Notes under the pieces: generated by a model
Databases searched by the model: none
Seen by the model: only the letters and a program-made list of their open reading frames with translations
Told to the model about the DNA's origin: nothing
Part shown: piece by piece, positions 17,518 to 26,541 of the stretch
Numbering within the stretch: the first letter of the stretch is position 1
Layout: every line of letters begins with the position of its first letter
Assembly: GCF_001423945.1 (NCBI RefSeq)
Contig: NZ_LMPU01000001.1
Span: 146,373 to 210,372, forward strand
DNA length: 64,000 bases
Source of the DNA: Pedobacter sp. Leaf194
GTDB lineage: Bacteria > Bacteroidota > Bacteroidia > Sphingobacteriales > Sphingobacteriaceae
Direction of reading: 5' to 3'
Position numbers and translations under genes: made by a program

Positions 17518-19201
17518 TTGTTTGTTTCTTAGCAAATTCTGAAAGTCCTTTATCCAGATATTGCAAATATTTGTCAATGTTAAATTCTACTCCGATTGGA
17601 GGAGAAACTAATTCTTTTTCATCGGTACCCAAAAGTACATAATAAGGTTGCGAAATTGTATTAAATCTTTCTGCCTGCAGGTGTTTAAACTTTTTACCTA
17701 CCGTATTTACCTTGGTTGATAGTATTTTGGAATAGAATTGTTCGCCTTCTGGCAAAGCTGTTTTATCATCAGTGTATAAAGACACAACAATATAATCTTC
17801 CTTTAACTTTCTAAGCACCCGCGGATCTGACCAAACTTTTGCTTCCATTTCCCGACAATTAACGCAACCGTGGCCAGTAAAATCGAGGAAAAGTGGCTTC
17901 TTGTTTTCTTTAGCGTAAGCTAGTGCTTCCTGATAGTCAAAGAAACCATCAATTTTTAAGGGAATTTCCAAAAAGTCGGCATACTTTCTTTTTGGGTGTG
18001 TTATTGTTGAATCGACTATGGTTCCGCTCTCCTGGTTCAATACAAAATCTTGCGTTGACAGTGGTGGCACCAAAGCGCTAACTGCCTTTAATGGAGCGCC
18101 CCACAAACCAGGAATCAAATAAAACGCAAATACAAATGCTGCACCGCCTAAAAATAATCTTGGAATGGATACGTATTTCAAATCACTATCGTGAGAGAAC
18201 TTTATTTTTCCTAATAAATAAAAACCCAAAATGAAGGCAATTACAACCCAAATGGCAATAAAAACTTCTCTGTCTAAAATTCCCCAATGGTAGGCCAGAT
18301 CTGCCGTTGATAAAAATTTTAAAGCCAGAGCGATTTCAATCAGACCTAAAACAACCTTTACTGCATTTAACCAGCCACCAGATTTTGGTAGTGAAGTCAT
18401 CCAGCTAGGGAAAATTGCAAACACTACAAATATTAAAGCCAGTGCAAGGGAGAAACCGAACATACCCATAACCGGTGCTAAAAAGCCCCCGGTTTGCCCA
18501 ACGGTTACCAATAAGGTGCCGATAAGTGGCCCGGTGCATGAGAAGGAAACTACCGCTAGCGTAGCTGCCATAAAAAATATTCCGGTTAGGCCTTTGGAAT
18601 CTGATTTAGAATCCATTTTGTTCACAAATGAACTAGGTAGCGTAATTTCGAAAGCGCCTAAAAACGATATCCCGAAAATTAGTAATATTAAAAAGATAAA
18701 TACATTGAAGAAGCCATCGGTAGCTAGCTCATTTAAAGCACTTGCACCAAATATTAAGGTAATCAGCAAGCCTAAAACCACATATATTACAATGATAGAT
18801 ACGCCATAAATTATGGCTCCCTGTATTCCTTTGCCTTTGGATTCGGCTCGTTTTGTAAAATAGCTTACTGTTAATGGCACCATGGGGAAAATACATGGAA
18901 GCAAAAAAGCAATCAGGCCAGCGATGAAGCCTGCGGCAAATATGGAAAGGAGTGATTTCGATGAACCGGTCTCTACAGGTTTTTCATTTGCTGTTTTAAC
19001 AACCGCCACTGTTTCATGCTTAGCTGCAGAATCTTTAACCACGCTGTTTGCTGCGCTATCTTGTGCGGAGCCTACCTCCGTAAACTGGATATCATCTGGC
19101 ACAGATGTGGTTGTGTCTTGCTTTGTATTGGCAAAACTTTTTGAAGCCGGCAACGCAAAAAATATTGCAGTCAGCATAAGTAACAATAAAACCCTTTTCA
19201 T
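17510..19201 (-). CDS. dsbD: DsbD-type thiol:disulfide reductase, membrane and thioredoxin domains
   Basis: The 563-residue protein has a signal peptide (about 1-25) and a Ser/Val/Lys-rich linker. The eight-helix DsbD beta domain spans about 83-370, with the paired cysteines C103 (LPCIFPM) and C222 (SCTGPL). A C-terminal thioredoxin-like gamma domain carries C446-V-N-C449. It passes electrons from cytoplasmic thioredoxin to periplasmic partners. The usual N-terminal alpha domain is missing here but is encoded by the gene just upstream. ATG 19201 is chosen because it begins a clean signal peptide (MKRVLLLLML). Confidence 0.95.
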   Translation of the reverse strand: MKRVLLLLMLTAIFFALPASKSFANTKQDTTTSVPDDIQFTEVGSAQDSAANSVVKDSAAKHETVAVVKTANEKPVETGSSKSLLSIFAAGFIAGLIAFLLPCIFPMVPLTVSYFTKRAESKGKGIQGAIIYGVSIIVIYVVLGLLITLIFGASALNELATDGFFNVFIFLILLIFGISFLGAFEITLPSSFVNKMDSKSDSKGLTGIFFMAATLAVVSFSCTGPLIGTLLVTVGQTGGFLAPVMGMFGFSLALALIFVVFAIFPSWMTSLPKSGGWLNAVKVVLGLIEIALALKFLSTADLAYHWGILDREVFIAIWVVIAFILGFYLLGKIKFSHDSDLKYVSIPRLFLGGAAFVFAFYLIPGLWGAPLKAVSALVPPLSTQDFVLNQESGTIVDSTITHPKRKYADFLEIPLKIDGFFDYQEALAYAKENKKPLFLDFTGHGCVNCREMEAKVWSDPRVLRKLKEDYIVVSLYTDDKTALPEGEQFYSKILSTKVNTVGKKFKHLQAERFNTISQPYYVLLGTDEKELVSPPIGVEFNIDKYLQYLDKGLSEFAKKQTNE

Positions 19202-19273
19202 GTGTGTGTGTTTATTCTGGCGAAAATACACAAAACGATGATGTAAAAGAAAGCGAACTGGAGATTTTACTTT

Positions 19274-19313
19274 AAACAGAAAGAGTTCCGAATGTTCGGA
19301 ACTCTTTCTGTTT
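19274..19313 (-). terminator. Hairpin between the two dsbD genes
   Basis: Arms 19274-19292 and 19295-19313 are almost perfectly complementary (AAACAGAAAGAGTTCCGAA / TTCGGAACTCTTTCTGTTT). The minus-strand product ends in TTT followed by A-rich DNA, so this may be a partial terminator between the alpha-domain gene and the beta-gamma gene. Confidence 0.7.
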
Positions 19314-19323
19314 GTGGATATTA

Positions 19324-19773
19324 TTATTTAACCGGAATGCTAAACTCAACTTCCTCTGGCGGAAGGCATTGGCGATCATTACAAACCATAAACTCAACTT
19401 TACCTTTTACCGCAGTAACGCCTTTGTTAAGCTTTATTTTTTGCTGAAAAATTACCTGATCTTCAAAATAGCTAACATTCATTTTAAATGTGTCTTCGTA
19501 TTTTACGATCGCTTTTGGTTCTGCAGTTTTACCAACCAGGCTGAAATCTTTTGAAGGTGAAAATGTGAAAGTCGTTTTTACAGGTCCGCCACTTTTTACG
19601 TTTTGAGAATAAATATGCCATCTGTCTTCAATAGACGCTTTTATGTATAAAGTAGCTTCAGTTTTACTCGTCTTTTTAGCGACGTAAGCCCATGTAACTG
19701 GTTTTTCGATTTGGGCGAATGCCCCCGCAATGGTAAATAAAACCAGCGACAATACTAAGGTGATTTTTTTCAT
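19324..19773 (-). CDS. Free-standing DsbD N-terminal (alpha) domain protein
   Basis: The 149-residue protein has a signal peptide (about 1-20, ending GAFA-Q). An immunoglobulin-like DsbD-alpha domain follows, with IYSQNVKSGGPVKTTFTF and the redox pair C131 and C136 in VCNDRQCLPP. In proteobacterial DsbD this domain is fused to the membrane part. Here it is a separate secreted protein 122 nt before the membrane gene. It would take electrons from the DsbD gamma domain and reduce periplasmic substrates. It starts 7 nt after birA on the same strand. Confidence 0.9.
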   Translation of the reverse strand: MKKITLVLSLVLFTIAGAFAQIEKPVTWAYVAKKTSKTEATLYIKASIEDRWHIYSQNVKSGGPVKTTFTFSPSKDFSLVGKTAEPKAIVKYEDTFKMNVSYFEDQVIFQQKIKLNKGVTAVKGKVEFMVCNDRQCLPPEEVEFSIPVK

Positions 19774-19780
19774 TATGTGT

Positions 19781-20557
19781 TTAATTTGTGTGTATGTATT
19801 CTATTTCTTTAAAATTGAACGTAAATAAGTTACCATCAATTTCCATATTTAGCAAGCCGTTATCTTCCACGCCTCTAATTATTCCTTCAAAAACCCTACC
19901 ATTCTGACGATAGCCGGCGCTTAGGTTATAGTTCAACAGGCATTTCAAATATTGCTGATGTAGAAACTCGTACTTTCCTGATTTCAAATTTAGATAGTAT
20001 TTTTCCATATAAACGAATATTTTAGTCATAACAAACTCTAAATCTGCTTCTTTATGTAAAATTTGAAATAAAGATGTTGCTTTGGCGCCTAAATGTCCGG
20101 TAAAGTTCTGTTGGTTTATATTTAACCCTATTCCAATAACCGCTGATTTAATGGTTGAACCTGTCAGTGTGTTTTCTATAAGTATGCCACCAAGTTTCTT
20201 TTTATTGTAATAAATATCATTAGGCCATTTTACCATTACCGGGTGCGGAAGAAAATCAGAAAGGGCTTCAGATACTCCTAAACTTACAGCCATATTTAAA
20301 TAAAACTGCTTTTTTAGGGGCAAAAAAGATGGTTTTAAATAGATGCTTGCGCTGATATTTTTACCCGGTTCGGTTTGCCAAACGCTTTCCTGCTGTCCTC
20401 GTCCGGCAAACTGATGATCTGCCATAATTACAGTACCTTCGGGTAATGGCTCGGAATTTGAAGTCAGTTTCTTTAAATAGTTATTAGTAGAATCAACCTC
20501 TTTTAATTTGATGAAATTTTGACCAACAAATAGTGTCGAAAAAGTGTTATTTTGCAA
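19781..20557 (-). CDS. birA: Biotin--[acetyl-CoA-carboxylase] ligase
   Basis: The enzyme attaches biotin to the carboxyl carrier protein by way of biotinyl-AMP. The 258-residue protein has the biotin loop GRGQQESVW at 52-60, KWPND at 110-114 and KKKLGGILIE with the catalytic Lys near 121. There is no N-terminal helix-turn-helix domain, so it is a pure ligase and not a repressor. It is divergent from rsfS with 44 nt between them. Confidence 0.95.
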   Translation of the reverse strand: MQNNTFSTLFVGQNFIKLKEVDSTNNYLKKLTSNSEPLPEGTVIMADHQFAGRGQQESVWQTEPGKNISASIYLKPSFLPLKKQFYLNMAVSLGVSEALSDFLPHPVMVKWPNDIYYNKKKLGGILIENTLTGSTIKSAVIGIGLNINQQNFTGHLGAKATSLFQILHKEADLEFVMTKIFVYMEKYYLNLKSGKYEFLHQQYLKCLLNYNLSAGYRQNGRVFEGIIRGVEDNGLLNMEIDGNLFTFNFKEIEYIHTN

Positions 20558-20601
20558 GTGTTGAATTTATATTATTGTAATTCCAAAATTAAAGCATTTT
20601 A

Positions 20602-20976
20602 ATGGTAAAAAAGAAAATAGTAGCCCTTTCTACATACCTTTCTGAGTTGGCCGTACACGGCATACAAGAGAAAAAAGGAGAAGATATTGTGCGGTTGGAC
20701 CTCAAAAACATTCATACATCAGTAGCGGATTATTTCATTATTGCGAGCGCAAATTCTGCAACGCAGGTAAAAGCTATTGCCGATAGTGTAGAAAAGGAAA
20801 TATATAAAGCCACGCAAACAGACCCAAGACATAAAGAAGGTTTTGAATCTGCTGATTGGGTAATTTTAGATTACTTTGATGTGGTTGTGCACATCTTTAA
20901 AACCGAAAAGCGCCACTTTTATGGCATAGAAGAATTATGGGGCGATGCCGAGAGCACAAATTACCAGAGCGCCTAA
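20602..20976 (+). CDS. rsfS: Ribosome silencing factor RsfS
   Basis: RsfS binds L14 and blocks subunit joining when nutrients are scarce. The 124-residue protein matches the family: DIVRLDLKNIHTSVADYFIIASANSATQ in the middle and ADWVILDYFDVVVHIF followed by YGIEELWGDA at the end. It lies 28 nt before ftsH, a common arrangement in Bacteroidetes. Confidence 0.96.
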   Translation: MVKKKIVALSTYLSELAVHGIQEKKGEDIVRLDLKNIHTSVADYFIIASANSATQVKAIADSVEKEIYKATQTDPRHKEGFESADWVILDYFDVVVHIFKTEKRHFYGIEELWGDAESTNYQSA

Positions 20977-21004
20977 CCATAACCACACCTTTTGAACGAA
21001 ACAA

Positions 21005-23029
21005 ATGAACGATAATCAAAATACAAACGAAAACGGCAAACCCGGTAAAAAGTTGCCAAATATTCCTAAAAAGCCCCAGAAACCTTCAAAATTTAATATT
21101 TTTTGGGTTTATGCTGCCATAATAATCGCTATTGTTGCTGCACAGTTCCTGTTCACAACAGAAGGCGGAAAAGAAGTATCTTACAGAACGTTTGAAACGC
21201 AAATGCTTTTAAAAGGCGATGTAGAAAAGATCATTTCTTACAAATCTGATGATATTGTAAAAGCAGAGGTTTACATAAAAAAAGACAGTTTAAATAAGCC
21301 AGAATATAAACAGTTTAAGAGTACAAGCACTTTCAATAATAATACGGGCCCAACAGCTTACTTTATTGCTGGCTCGCCGGATGCACTTGATAAGTTACTT
21401 GCTGATTCGCAAAAAGATATTCCAAGCAACCAACGAATTTTGGCGCAGCCAACAACAAAAAATAACCCGCTTGCAAGTTGGTTCTTAACCATTATTGTAC
21501 CGGTGTTGTTACTAATCGCCTTCTGGATTTTTATGATGCGCCGTATGGGCGGTGGTGCAGGTGGCGGCGGCCAGATTTTCAACATTGGCAAATCGAAGGC
21601 AACGCTTTTTGATGAAAAAAACGATGTTAAAACAACTTTCAAAGATGTTGCGGGCTTAGAAGGCGCCAAAGAAGAGATACAGGAAATCGTTGAATTCTTA
21701 AAAAATCCTCAAAAATATACCGTGCTTGGGGGTAAAATACCAAAGGGTGCTTTGCTTGTTGGTTCGCCGGGTACTGGTAAAACTTTATTAGCAAAAGCGG
21801 TTGCCGGAGAGGCTCAGGTTCCATTCTTCTCATTATCGGGTTCTGATTTCGTAGAGATGTTTGTAGGCGTTGGTGCTTCGAGGGTTAGAGACTTATTTAA
21901 GCAGGCTAAAGACAAATCTCCATGTATTATTTTTATCGATGAGATCGACGCTATTGGTCGTGCCCGAGGTAAAAATGGTGTAATGGGTGGTAATGATGAG
22001 CGTGAAAACACCTTAAACCAGTTATTGGTAGAAATGGATGGTTTCGGAACTAACACACATGTTATTATTTTAGCGGCAACAAACCGGGCCGATGTCTTGG
22101 ATAAAGCTTTATTAAGAGCAGGCCGTTTTGATAGACAAATTTATGTTGACTTACCAGATGTTCGTGAGCGTAAGGAAATTTTCGAAGTTCACTTGAAGCC
22201 AATTAAAATGGCCGAGGGTTTAGATACAGAATTCCTTGCAAAACAAACTCCGGGATTCTCTGGGGCAGATATTGCCAATGTTTGTAATGAAGCTGCTTTA
22301 ATTGCAGCAAGAAAAAACAAAACAGCGGTTGATAAACAAGACTTTTTAGATGCTGTTGATAGAATTGTTGGTGGTTTAGAAAAGAAAAATAAAATTGTAA
22401 CCCCGTCTGAAAAAAGAGCCATTGCAATTCATGAAGCCGGCCACGCTACCGTAAGCTGGATGCTTGAACATGCAGCGCCTTTAATTAAAGTTACCATTGT
22501 TCCCCGCGGCCAAAGTTTAGGTGCAGCCTGGTATTTACCAGAAGAGCGGTTAATTGTTCGTCCGCACCAAATGCTTGATGAAATGTGTGCAACAATGGGT
22601 GGCCGTGCAGCAGAGAAAGTTATCTTCGACACGATTTCTACAGGTGCGTTAAGCGATCTTGAAAAAGTAAATAAGCAAGCCAGAGCAATGATTACCATTT
22701 ATGGTTTGAATGAAAAACTTGGTAACATTACTTATTACGATTCTTCAGGCCAGAACGAATACAACTTTAATAAGCCATATTCTGAAGAAACAGCTCTTTT
22801 AATTGATAAGGAAATATCTGCATTAATTGAGAGTCAGTACCAGAGAGCCATTAATCTGCTTCAGGAAAATAAAGATAAATTGGTTCAACTTGCCGATATC
22901 TTAATTGATAAAGAAGTATTATTTAAAGACGATTTGGAGAACATTTTCGGCAAACGTCCTTTCGGTGCAGAGATTACTGAAGAGCTGGCCAAAGGCGGAA
23001 CAAACAACGTTCCTCCGGTAGAGGCTTAA
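21005..23029 (+). CDS. ftsH: ATP-dependent zinc metalloprotease FtsH
   Basis: The 674-residue membrane AAA+ protease degrades misfolded membrane proteins and regulators. Two membrane helices (about 33-50 and 158-178) flank a periplasmic domain. The Walker A is GSPGTGKT at 253-260 (Ser where Pro is usual), Walker B IDEIDAIG at 311-318 and the zinc site HEAGH at 476-480. A Gly-rich linker MGGGAGGGGQ follows the second helix. It is downstream of rsfS and closed by a terminator. Confidence 0.98.
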   Translation: MNDNQNTNENGKPGKKLPNIPKKPQKPSKFNIFWVYAAIIIAIVAAQFLFTTEGGKEVSYRTFETQMLLKGDVEKIISYKSDDIVKAEVYIKKDSLNKPEYKQFKSTSTFNNNTGPTAYFIAGSPDALDKLLADSQKDIPSNQRILAQPTTKNNPLASWFLTIIVPVLLLIAFWIFMMRRMGGGAGGGGQIFNIGKSKATLFDEKNDVKTTFKDVAGLEGAKEEIQEIVEFLKNPQKYTVLGGKIPKGALLVGSPGTGKTLLAKAVAGEAQVPFFSLSGSDFVEMFVGVGASRVRDLFKQAKDKSPCIIFIDEIDAIGRARGKNGVMGGNDERENTLNQLLVEMDGFGTNTHVIILAATNRADVLDKALLRAGRFDRQIYVDLPDVRERKEIFEVHLKPIKMAEGLDTEFLAKQTPGFSGADIANVCNEAALIAARKNKTAVDKQDFLDAVDRIVGGLEKKNKIVTPSEKRAIAIHEAGHATVSWMLEHAAPLIKVTIVPRGQSLGAAWYLPEERLIVRPHQMLDEMCATMGGRAAEKVIFDTISTGALSDLEKVNKQARAMITIYGLNEKLGNITYYDSSGQNEYNFNKPYSEETALLIDKEISALIESQYQRAINLLQENKDKLVQLADILIDKEVLFKDDLENIFGKRPFGAEITEELAKGGTNNVPPVEA

Positions 23030-23077
23030 TTTTAAGCCAAAAGGGCTTTTAAAACAAAACATTTATGCATAAGTTTG

Positions 23078-23115
23078 AAACCTCGGATGTAAAAAATCCG
23101 GGGTTTTTATTTTTT
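23078..23115 (+). terminator. Terminator after ftsH
   Basis: AAACCTCGGAT (23078-23088) pairs with ATCCGGGGTTT (23096-23106) with one G-T, and the T-rich run extends to 23115. It ends only 5 nt before the ATG of the LUD gene, so that gene must be read through or use a promoter inside this segment. Confidence 0.85.
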
Positions 23116-23120
23116 AAGAG

Positions 23121-23765
23121 ATGGCAGATAATACAACGGCGAAAGAGCAAATTTTAAAGAAGATAAGAAAAGCGCTTTTAGAAAAACGTGAAAATCCTTA
23201 TCCTAATTTGGAAGAAACTGCGCTGTATAAAAAAAACACGGATGAATTAGAGGTGTTGTTTGCCGAACAGCTTACCGCAGTATCCGGCAATTTCATCTTT
23301 TGTGAAGACGGTATAGATTTTATCGAAAATATGCTTCAGCTTGCGGATAAATTCAAGTGGCGAAAAATTTATTGCTGGGAACCTGAATTGCAGGATTTTC
23401 TGGCCAAATACGAATTTCCATTCTACCAAACAGATAAAGACTTTGAACAGGCAGAGGTTGGTATTACGATGTGCGAAGCGCTAATTGCCCGAAACGGCAG
23501 CGTTATGGTGACTAATGAAAGCGCAGCCGGAAGGAGATTAAGCATTTTCCCGCATCACCATATTGTTATTGCCCGAACAAGCCAACTGGTTTTGGATTTA
23601 AAAGATGCTTTTCAGCTTTTAAAAAATAAATACGGAAGTCAAATTCCCTCGATGATCAGCAACATAACCGGACCAAGCCGAACGGCAGATATTGAAAAAA
23701 CGTTGGTGTTAGGCGCACATGGCCCAAAGGAGCTTTTTGTATTCCTTGTTGACGATTTTTCTTAA
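23121..23765 (+). CDS. LUD domain protein (LutC/YkgG-like)
   Basis: The 214-residue protein carries one LUD domain. Recognisable features are EQILKKIRKALLEKRENPYP near the N-terminus, MCEALIARNGSVMVTNESAAGR in the middle and SNITGPSRTADIEKTLVLGAHGPKEL near the C-terminus. LutC is one of three proteins for L-lactate oxidation in Bacillus, but no lutA or lutB partner is in this window. The stand-alone copy next to ftsH is common in Bacteroidetes; its role is unknown. Confidence 0.88.
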   Translation: MADNTTAKEQILKKIRKALLEKRENPYPNLEETALYKKNTDELEVLFAEQLTAVSGNFIFCEDGIDFIENMLQLADKFKWRKIYCWEPELQDFLAKYEFPFYQTDKDFEQAEVGITMCEALIARNGSVMVTNESAAGRRLSIFPHHHIVIARTSQLVLDLKDAFQLLKNKYGSQIPSMISNITGPSRTADIEKTLVLGAHGPKELFVFLVDDFS

Positions 23766-23836
23766 ATTATTTTCATTTCTAATTTATTAAATATATTTTT
23801 ATACTACATACCGTTTTAGTATGCGGTATTATAATT

Positions 23837-24913
23837 ATGAGCGCAACAATAAATACAGTTATTATCGGCACGGGCAGCTATATTCCCGAGAACATTATTA
23901 CCGGTGATGAATTTTTAAACTCGACGTTTTTTGAGAACGGAAATCGTTTAGAAAAAGAAAATGCTGAGATTATCCATAAGTTCTCAGAAATTACTGAAAT
24001 TGTTGAACGCCGCTATGCTTGTCCGGAACAATTGAGCAATGAAATTGGAGCCATAGCAGCAGAAAAAGCAATTGAAAATGCCGGCATAGATAAGGAAACG
24101 CTGGATTACATTATATTTTGCCACAACTTTGGCGACATTCCATTAAGCAGCAACCGCATTGATATTTTGCCGGCGCTCGCATCTAAAGTAAAGCAGAGAC
24201 TAGGCATTTCAAACCCGGATTGCGTTGCTTACGATATTATTTTCGGTTGTCCAGGCTGGGTACAAGGCAGTATTCAGGCAGATTACTATATTAAAAGTGG
24301 CGATGCGAAGAGGGTACTTGTTATTGGAGCTGAAACGCTTTCGCGTATTATCGACCCGCACGATAGAGATAGCATGATATTCTCGGATGGTGCCGGAGCC
24401 GTAATTTTTGAGGGTGTTACAGCCGAAGAAAAAACGGGTATACTTGCACACAAAACAGAAACGCATGCATTGCAACATGGCGGTTTGTTAACAATGGGAA
24501 GAAGTGCTCATCCGGATGAAGATAATGGCAATCTTTACCTGAAAATGAATGGCAGAAAGCTTTATGAATTCGCCGTTATACAAGTTCCGCAGGTAATTAA
24601 AAAAGCAATTGACAAAGCTGGCTTATCCATTGAAGATGTAAACATCGTATTTGTTCATCAGGCAAATGGAAAAATGGACACTGCAATTATGAAGCGTCTA
24701 TTTAAATTGTACGGCTCGGATGAGGTACCCGAAAACCTGGTTCCGATGACAATTAGCTGGCTGGGAAATAGCTCGGTAGCCACCGTACCAACGCTTTTAG
24801 ATTTAGTGCTAAAAGAGCAGGTAAAAGGATATAAAGTTAAGCAAGGCGATGTGGCTGTGTTTGCTTCAGTTGGAGCCGGAATGCATATAAACGCTTTTGT
24901 TTATCGGTTTTAA
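23837..24913 (+). CDS. 3-oxoacyl-ACP synthase III family protein
   Basis: The 358-residue thiolase-fold enzyme belongs to the KAS III family. The active-site triad is C138 (IIFGCPGW), H274 (VFVHQANGKM) and N311 (WLGNSSVAT). It has an unusual stretch (residues 25-60) before the core and is longer than FabH (about 317-330), so it may act on a specialised acyl substrate rather than be the main housekeeping FabH. Its TAA overlaps the stop codon of the convergent TPR gene by 3 shared bases. Confidence 0.88.
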   Translation: MSATINTVIIGTGSYIPENIITGDEFLNSTFFENGNRLEKENAEIIHKFSEITEIVERRYACPEQLSNEIGAIAAEKAIENAGIDKETLDYIIFCHNFGDIPLSSNRIDILPALASKVKQRLGISNPDCVAYDIIFGCPGWVQGSIQADYYIKSGDAKRVLVIGAETLSRIIDPHDRDSMIFSDGAGAVIFEGVTAEEKTGILAHKTETHALQHGGLLTMGRSAHPDEDNGNLYLKMNGRKLYEFAVIQVPQVIKKAIDKAGLSIEDVNIVFVHQANGKMDTAIMKRLFKLYGSDEVPENLVPMTISWLGNSSVATVPTLLDLVLKEQVKGYKVKQGDVAVFASVGAGMHINAFVYRF

Positions 24914-26403
24914 AAGCCCAGCCTCTTAATGCCCGCCTTTGCCTGGCTTTCTATACTGTTTTCATATTCGTGATTTTTCATTGAAATGGCCGTATTAAAA
25001 GCTTCTTTAGCTTTGGCTTTATTTCCTTTTTTCTCGTAAACTTTGCCCATCTGCAAAGCAGAATTCGATGCAAAGTAATATTTAAGGTTTTTACCTTGCG
25101 AAATGGCTGCCTGATAGTAAGTTAGTGCCTGGTCATCTTTACCTAAATCATCAAATATTCTTCCCATTCTGTAGCTAAAATCGGTCTTGTCTTTATCGGT
25201 AGCGTAATCTGTAGCCTGTTTATCATTTAACAACTGAGCTGCCTTTGTTAAATAGCCACCATCATATAAGAATCTGGCCTTAAGCAAATCTACAGGCGGG
25301 GCAGGTGCCGAAGCTTCATTTTGAGCTTGTTTATCCTTTTCATTATAAGTGTAGCCAGATTTAATGGCTTTTGAAATAAGAGATGTATAATTCGACTTAT
25401 CGCCTTTAAGCAGCGCAATCCAGGCAAGGTGGAGGTTTGCATCTTTAATGTAGTTTGCACCTTTATTGCTTTGTAAAAACTTATTGAAATAGTTTGATGC
25501 AGATAAATCCAGCTTATTCAGGTGCGCAACTCCTTCCAGGTAATCTAAGTAGGGAAATGGCTGATAAACGCCGCCTTCTGGCCTTTTAGCTAAAATAGTA
25601 ATCGCCTCATCGTTATGGGCGGTTTTAATGCAGACGTAACTCTGCAAATACGATTTTAAAAGGCTCGTATCGGCAATTCGTTCTGTAAATCTCATCGTTT
25701 TTGAGTACGCAGAAGGACTATGAGCCACATCGGTTAGCACATACGCATAATAGAAAACCACTTCTTCGTAAAACGGTTCGTAGGTTGATTTGGGAAGGCC
25801 GTCGGCAAGTTTATCCAGCATGGATAGTCCTTTTTCCATATTGCCTTTAATGCCAAAAGTTGCCAGCGTGCTTTTTAGAGCGCCATCTGGCAGGTTACCA
25901 AGCACGGTATTTATAAGGCCAAGGCCTTTATTATTTAACAAGAATCCGGGAAATTTCTTAGCATTATCCTGCAACATAGCGTTTGCTTTTCGAATCTCCA
26001 TTGCTGCGTTAAAATACTCGCCAAATCTTCCTCTTATCAAAGCCCACTGTAAATTAATTTCGGCCTGGGCATATAGGTAGTAGGGCGAATTTTTATCATC
26101 ATCGCTTATTTTATCAAGCCTAACAGATTTGTTTGCTTTAAGCTTGTCGAAGTCCGTTTTGCTGCCTGAGGTGATAAGCGTAAAGTAATCTACATAGTTT
26201 TCGAGCAAAAAGATGATCGAATTGTTCGGGTGTTGTTTTTTTTCTGTTGAGATGTATGCCTTTGCATTTCCTAATTTTAGTTCGAAAATACTTTTGTAAG
26301 CATTTAAGCAGTTGGTATTAAAGTCGAAATTGGCAAAAAGCGCCTGTGTGTTGAAAAAAATTAAAAGAAACAGAACAGATAGGAATCGTAAGCTTTTGGT
26401 CAT
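24910..26403 (-). CDS. Secreted TPR-containing protein
   Basis: The 497-residue protein begins with a signal sequence (MTKSLRFLSVLFLLIFFNTQ). The remainder is almost entirely helical, with clear TPR units near the C-terminus (DKTDFSYRMGRIFDDLGKDD and NSALQMGKVYEKKGNKAK). ATG 26403 is chosen; a TTG four codons upstream is possible. It is an uncharacterised periplasmic or outer-membrane-associated protein found as a single-gene unit. Confidence 0.8.
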   Translation of the reverse strand: MTKSLRFLSVLFLLIFFNTQALFANFDFNTNCLNAYKSIFELKLGNAKAYISTEKKQHPNNSIIFLLENYVDYFTLITSGSKTDFDKLKANKSVRLDKISDDDKNSPYYLYAQAEINLQWALIRGRFGEYFNAAMEIRKANAMLQDNAKKFPGFLLNNKGLGLINTVLGNLPDGALKSTLATFGIKGNMEKGLSMLDKLADGLPKSTYEPFYEEVVFYYAYVLTDVAHSPSAYSKTMRFTERIADTSLLKSYLQSYVCIKTAHNDEAITILAKRPEGGVYQPFPYLDYLEGVAHLNKLDLSASNYFNKFLQSNKGANYIKDANLHLAWIALLKGDKSNYTSLISKAIKSGYTYNEKDKQAQNEASAPAPPVDLLKARFLYDGGYLTKAAQLLNDKQATDYATDKDKTDFSYRMGRIFDDLGKDDQALTYYQAAISQGKNLKYYFASNSALQMGKVYEKKGNKAKAKEAFNTAISMKNHEYENSIESQAKAGIKRLGF

Positions 26404-26491
26404 TTGTGTTATCAATCAAATATTTTCCTTTATGCACAAATACTGTACCCATTTAAATAATTTTAAAAGATTTTGAGTTCGGCGCAAAAAC

Positions 26492-26522
26492 AAAAAAGTC
26501 CCGATTTAGTCGGGACTTTTTT
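26492..26522 (-). terminator. Terminator after the zinc-ribbon gene
   Basis: AAAAAAGTCCCGA and TCGGGACTTTTTT pair over 13 bp around a 5-nt loop. The A and T runs make it effective on either strand; it lies just after the gene ending at 26542. Confidence 0.9.
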
Positions 26523-26541
26523 AAATAATTTGTTTTGAAGA

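Noticed and set aside
23802..23830. Inverted repeat ATACCG / CGGTAT upstream of the KAS III gene
   Set aside because: Six-bp arms in AT-rich DNA without a second instance are too weak to call an operator.
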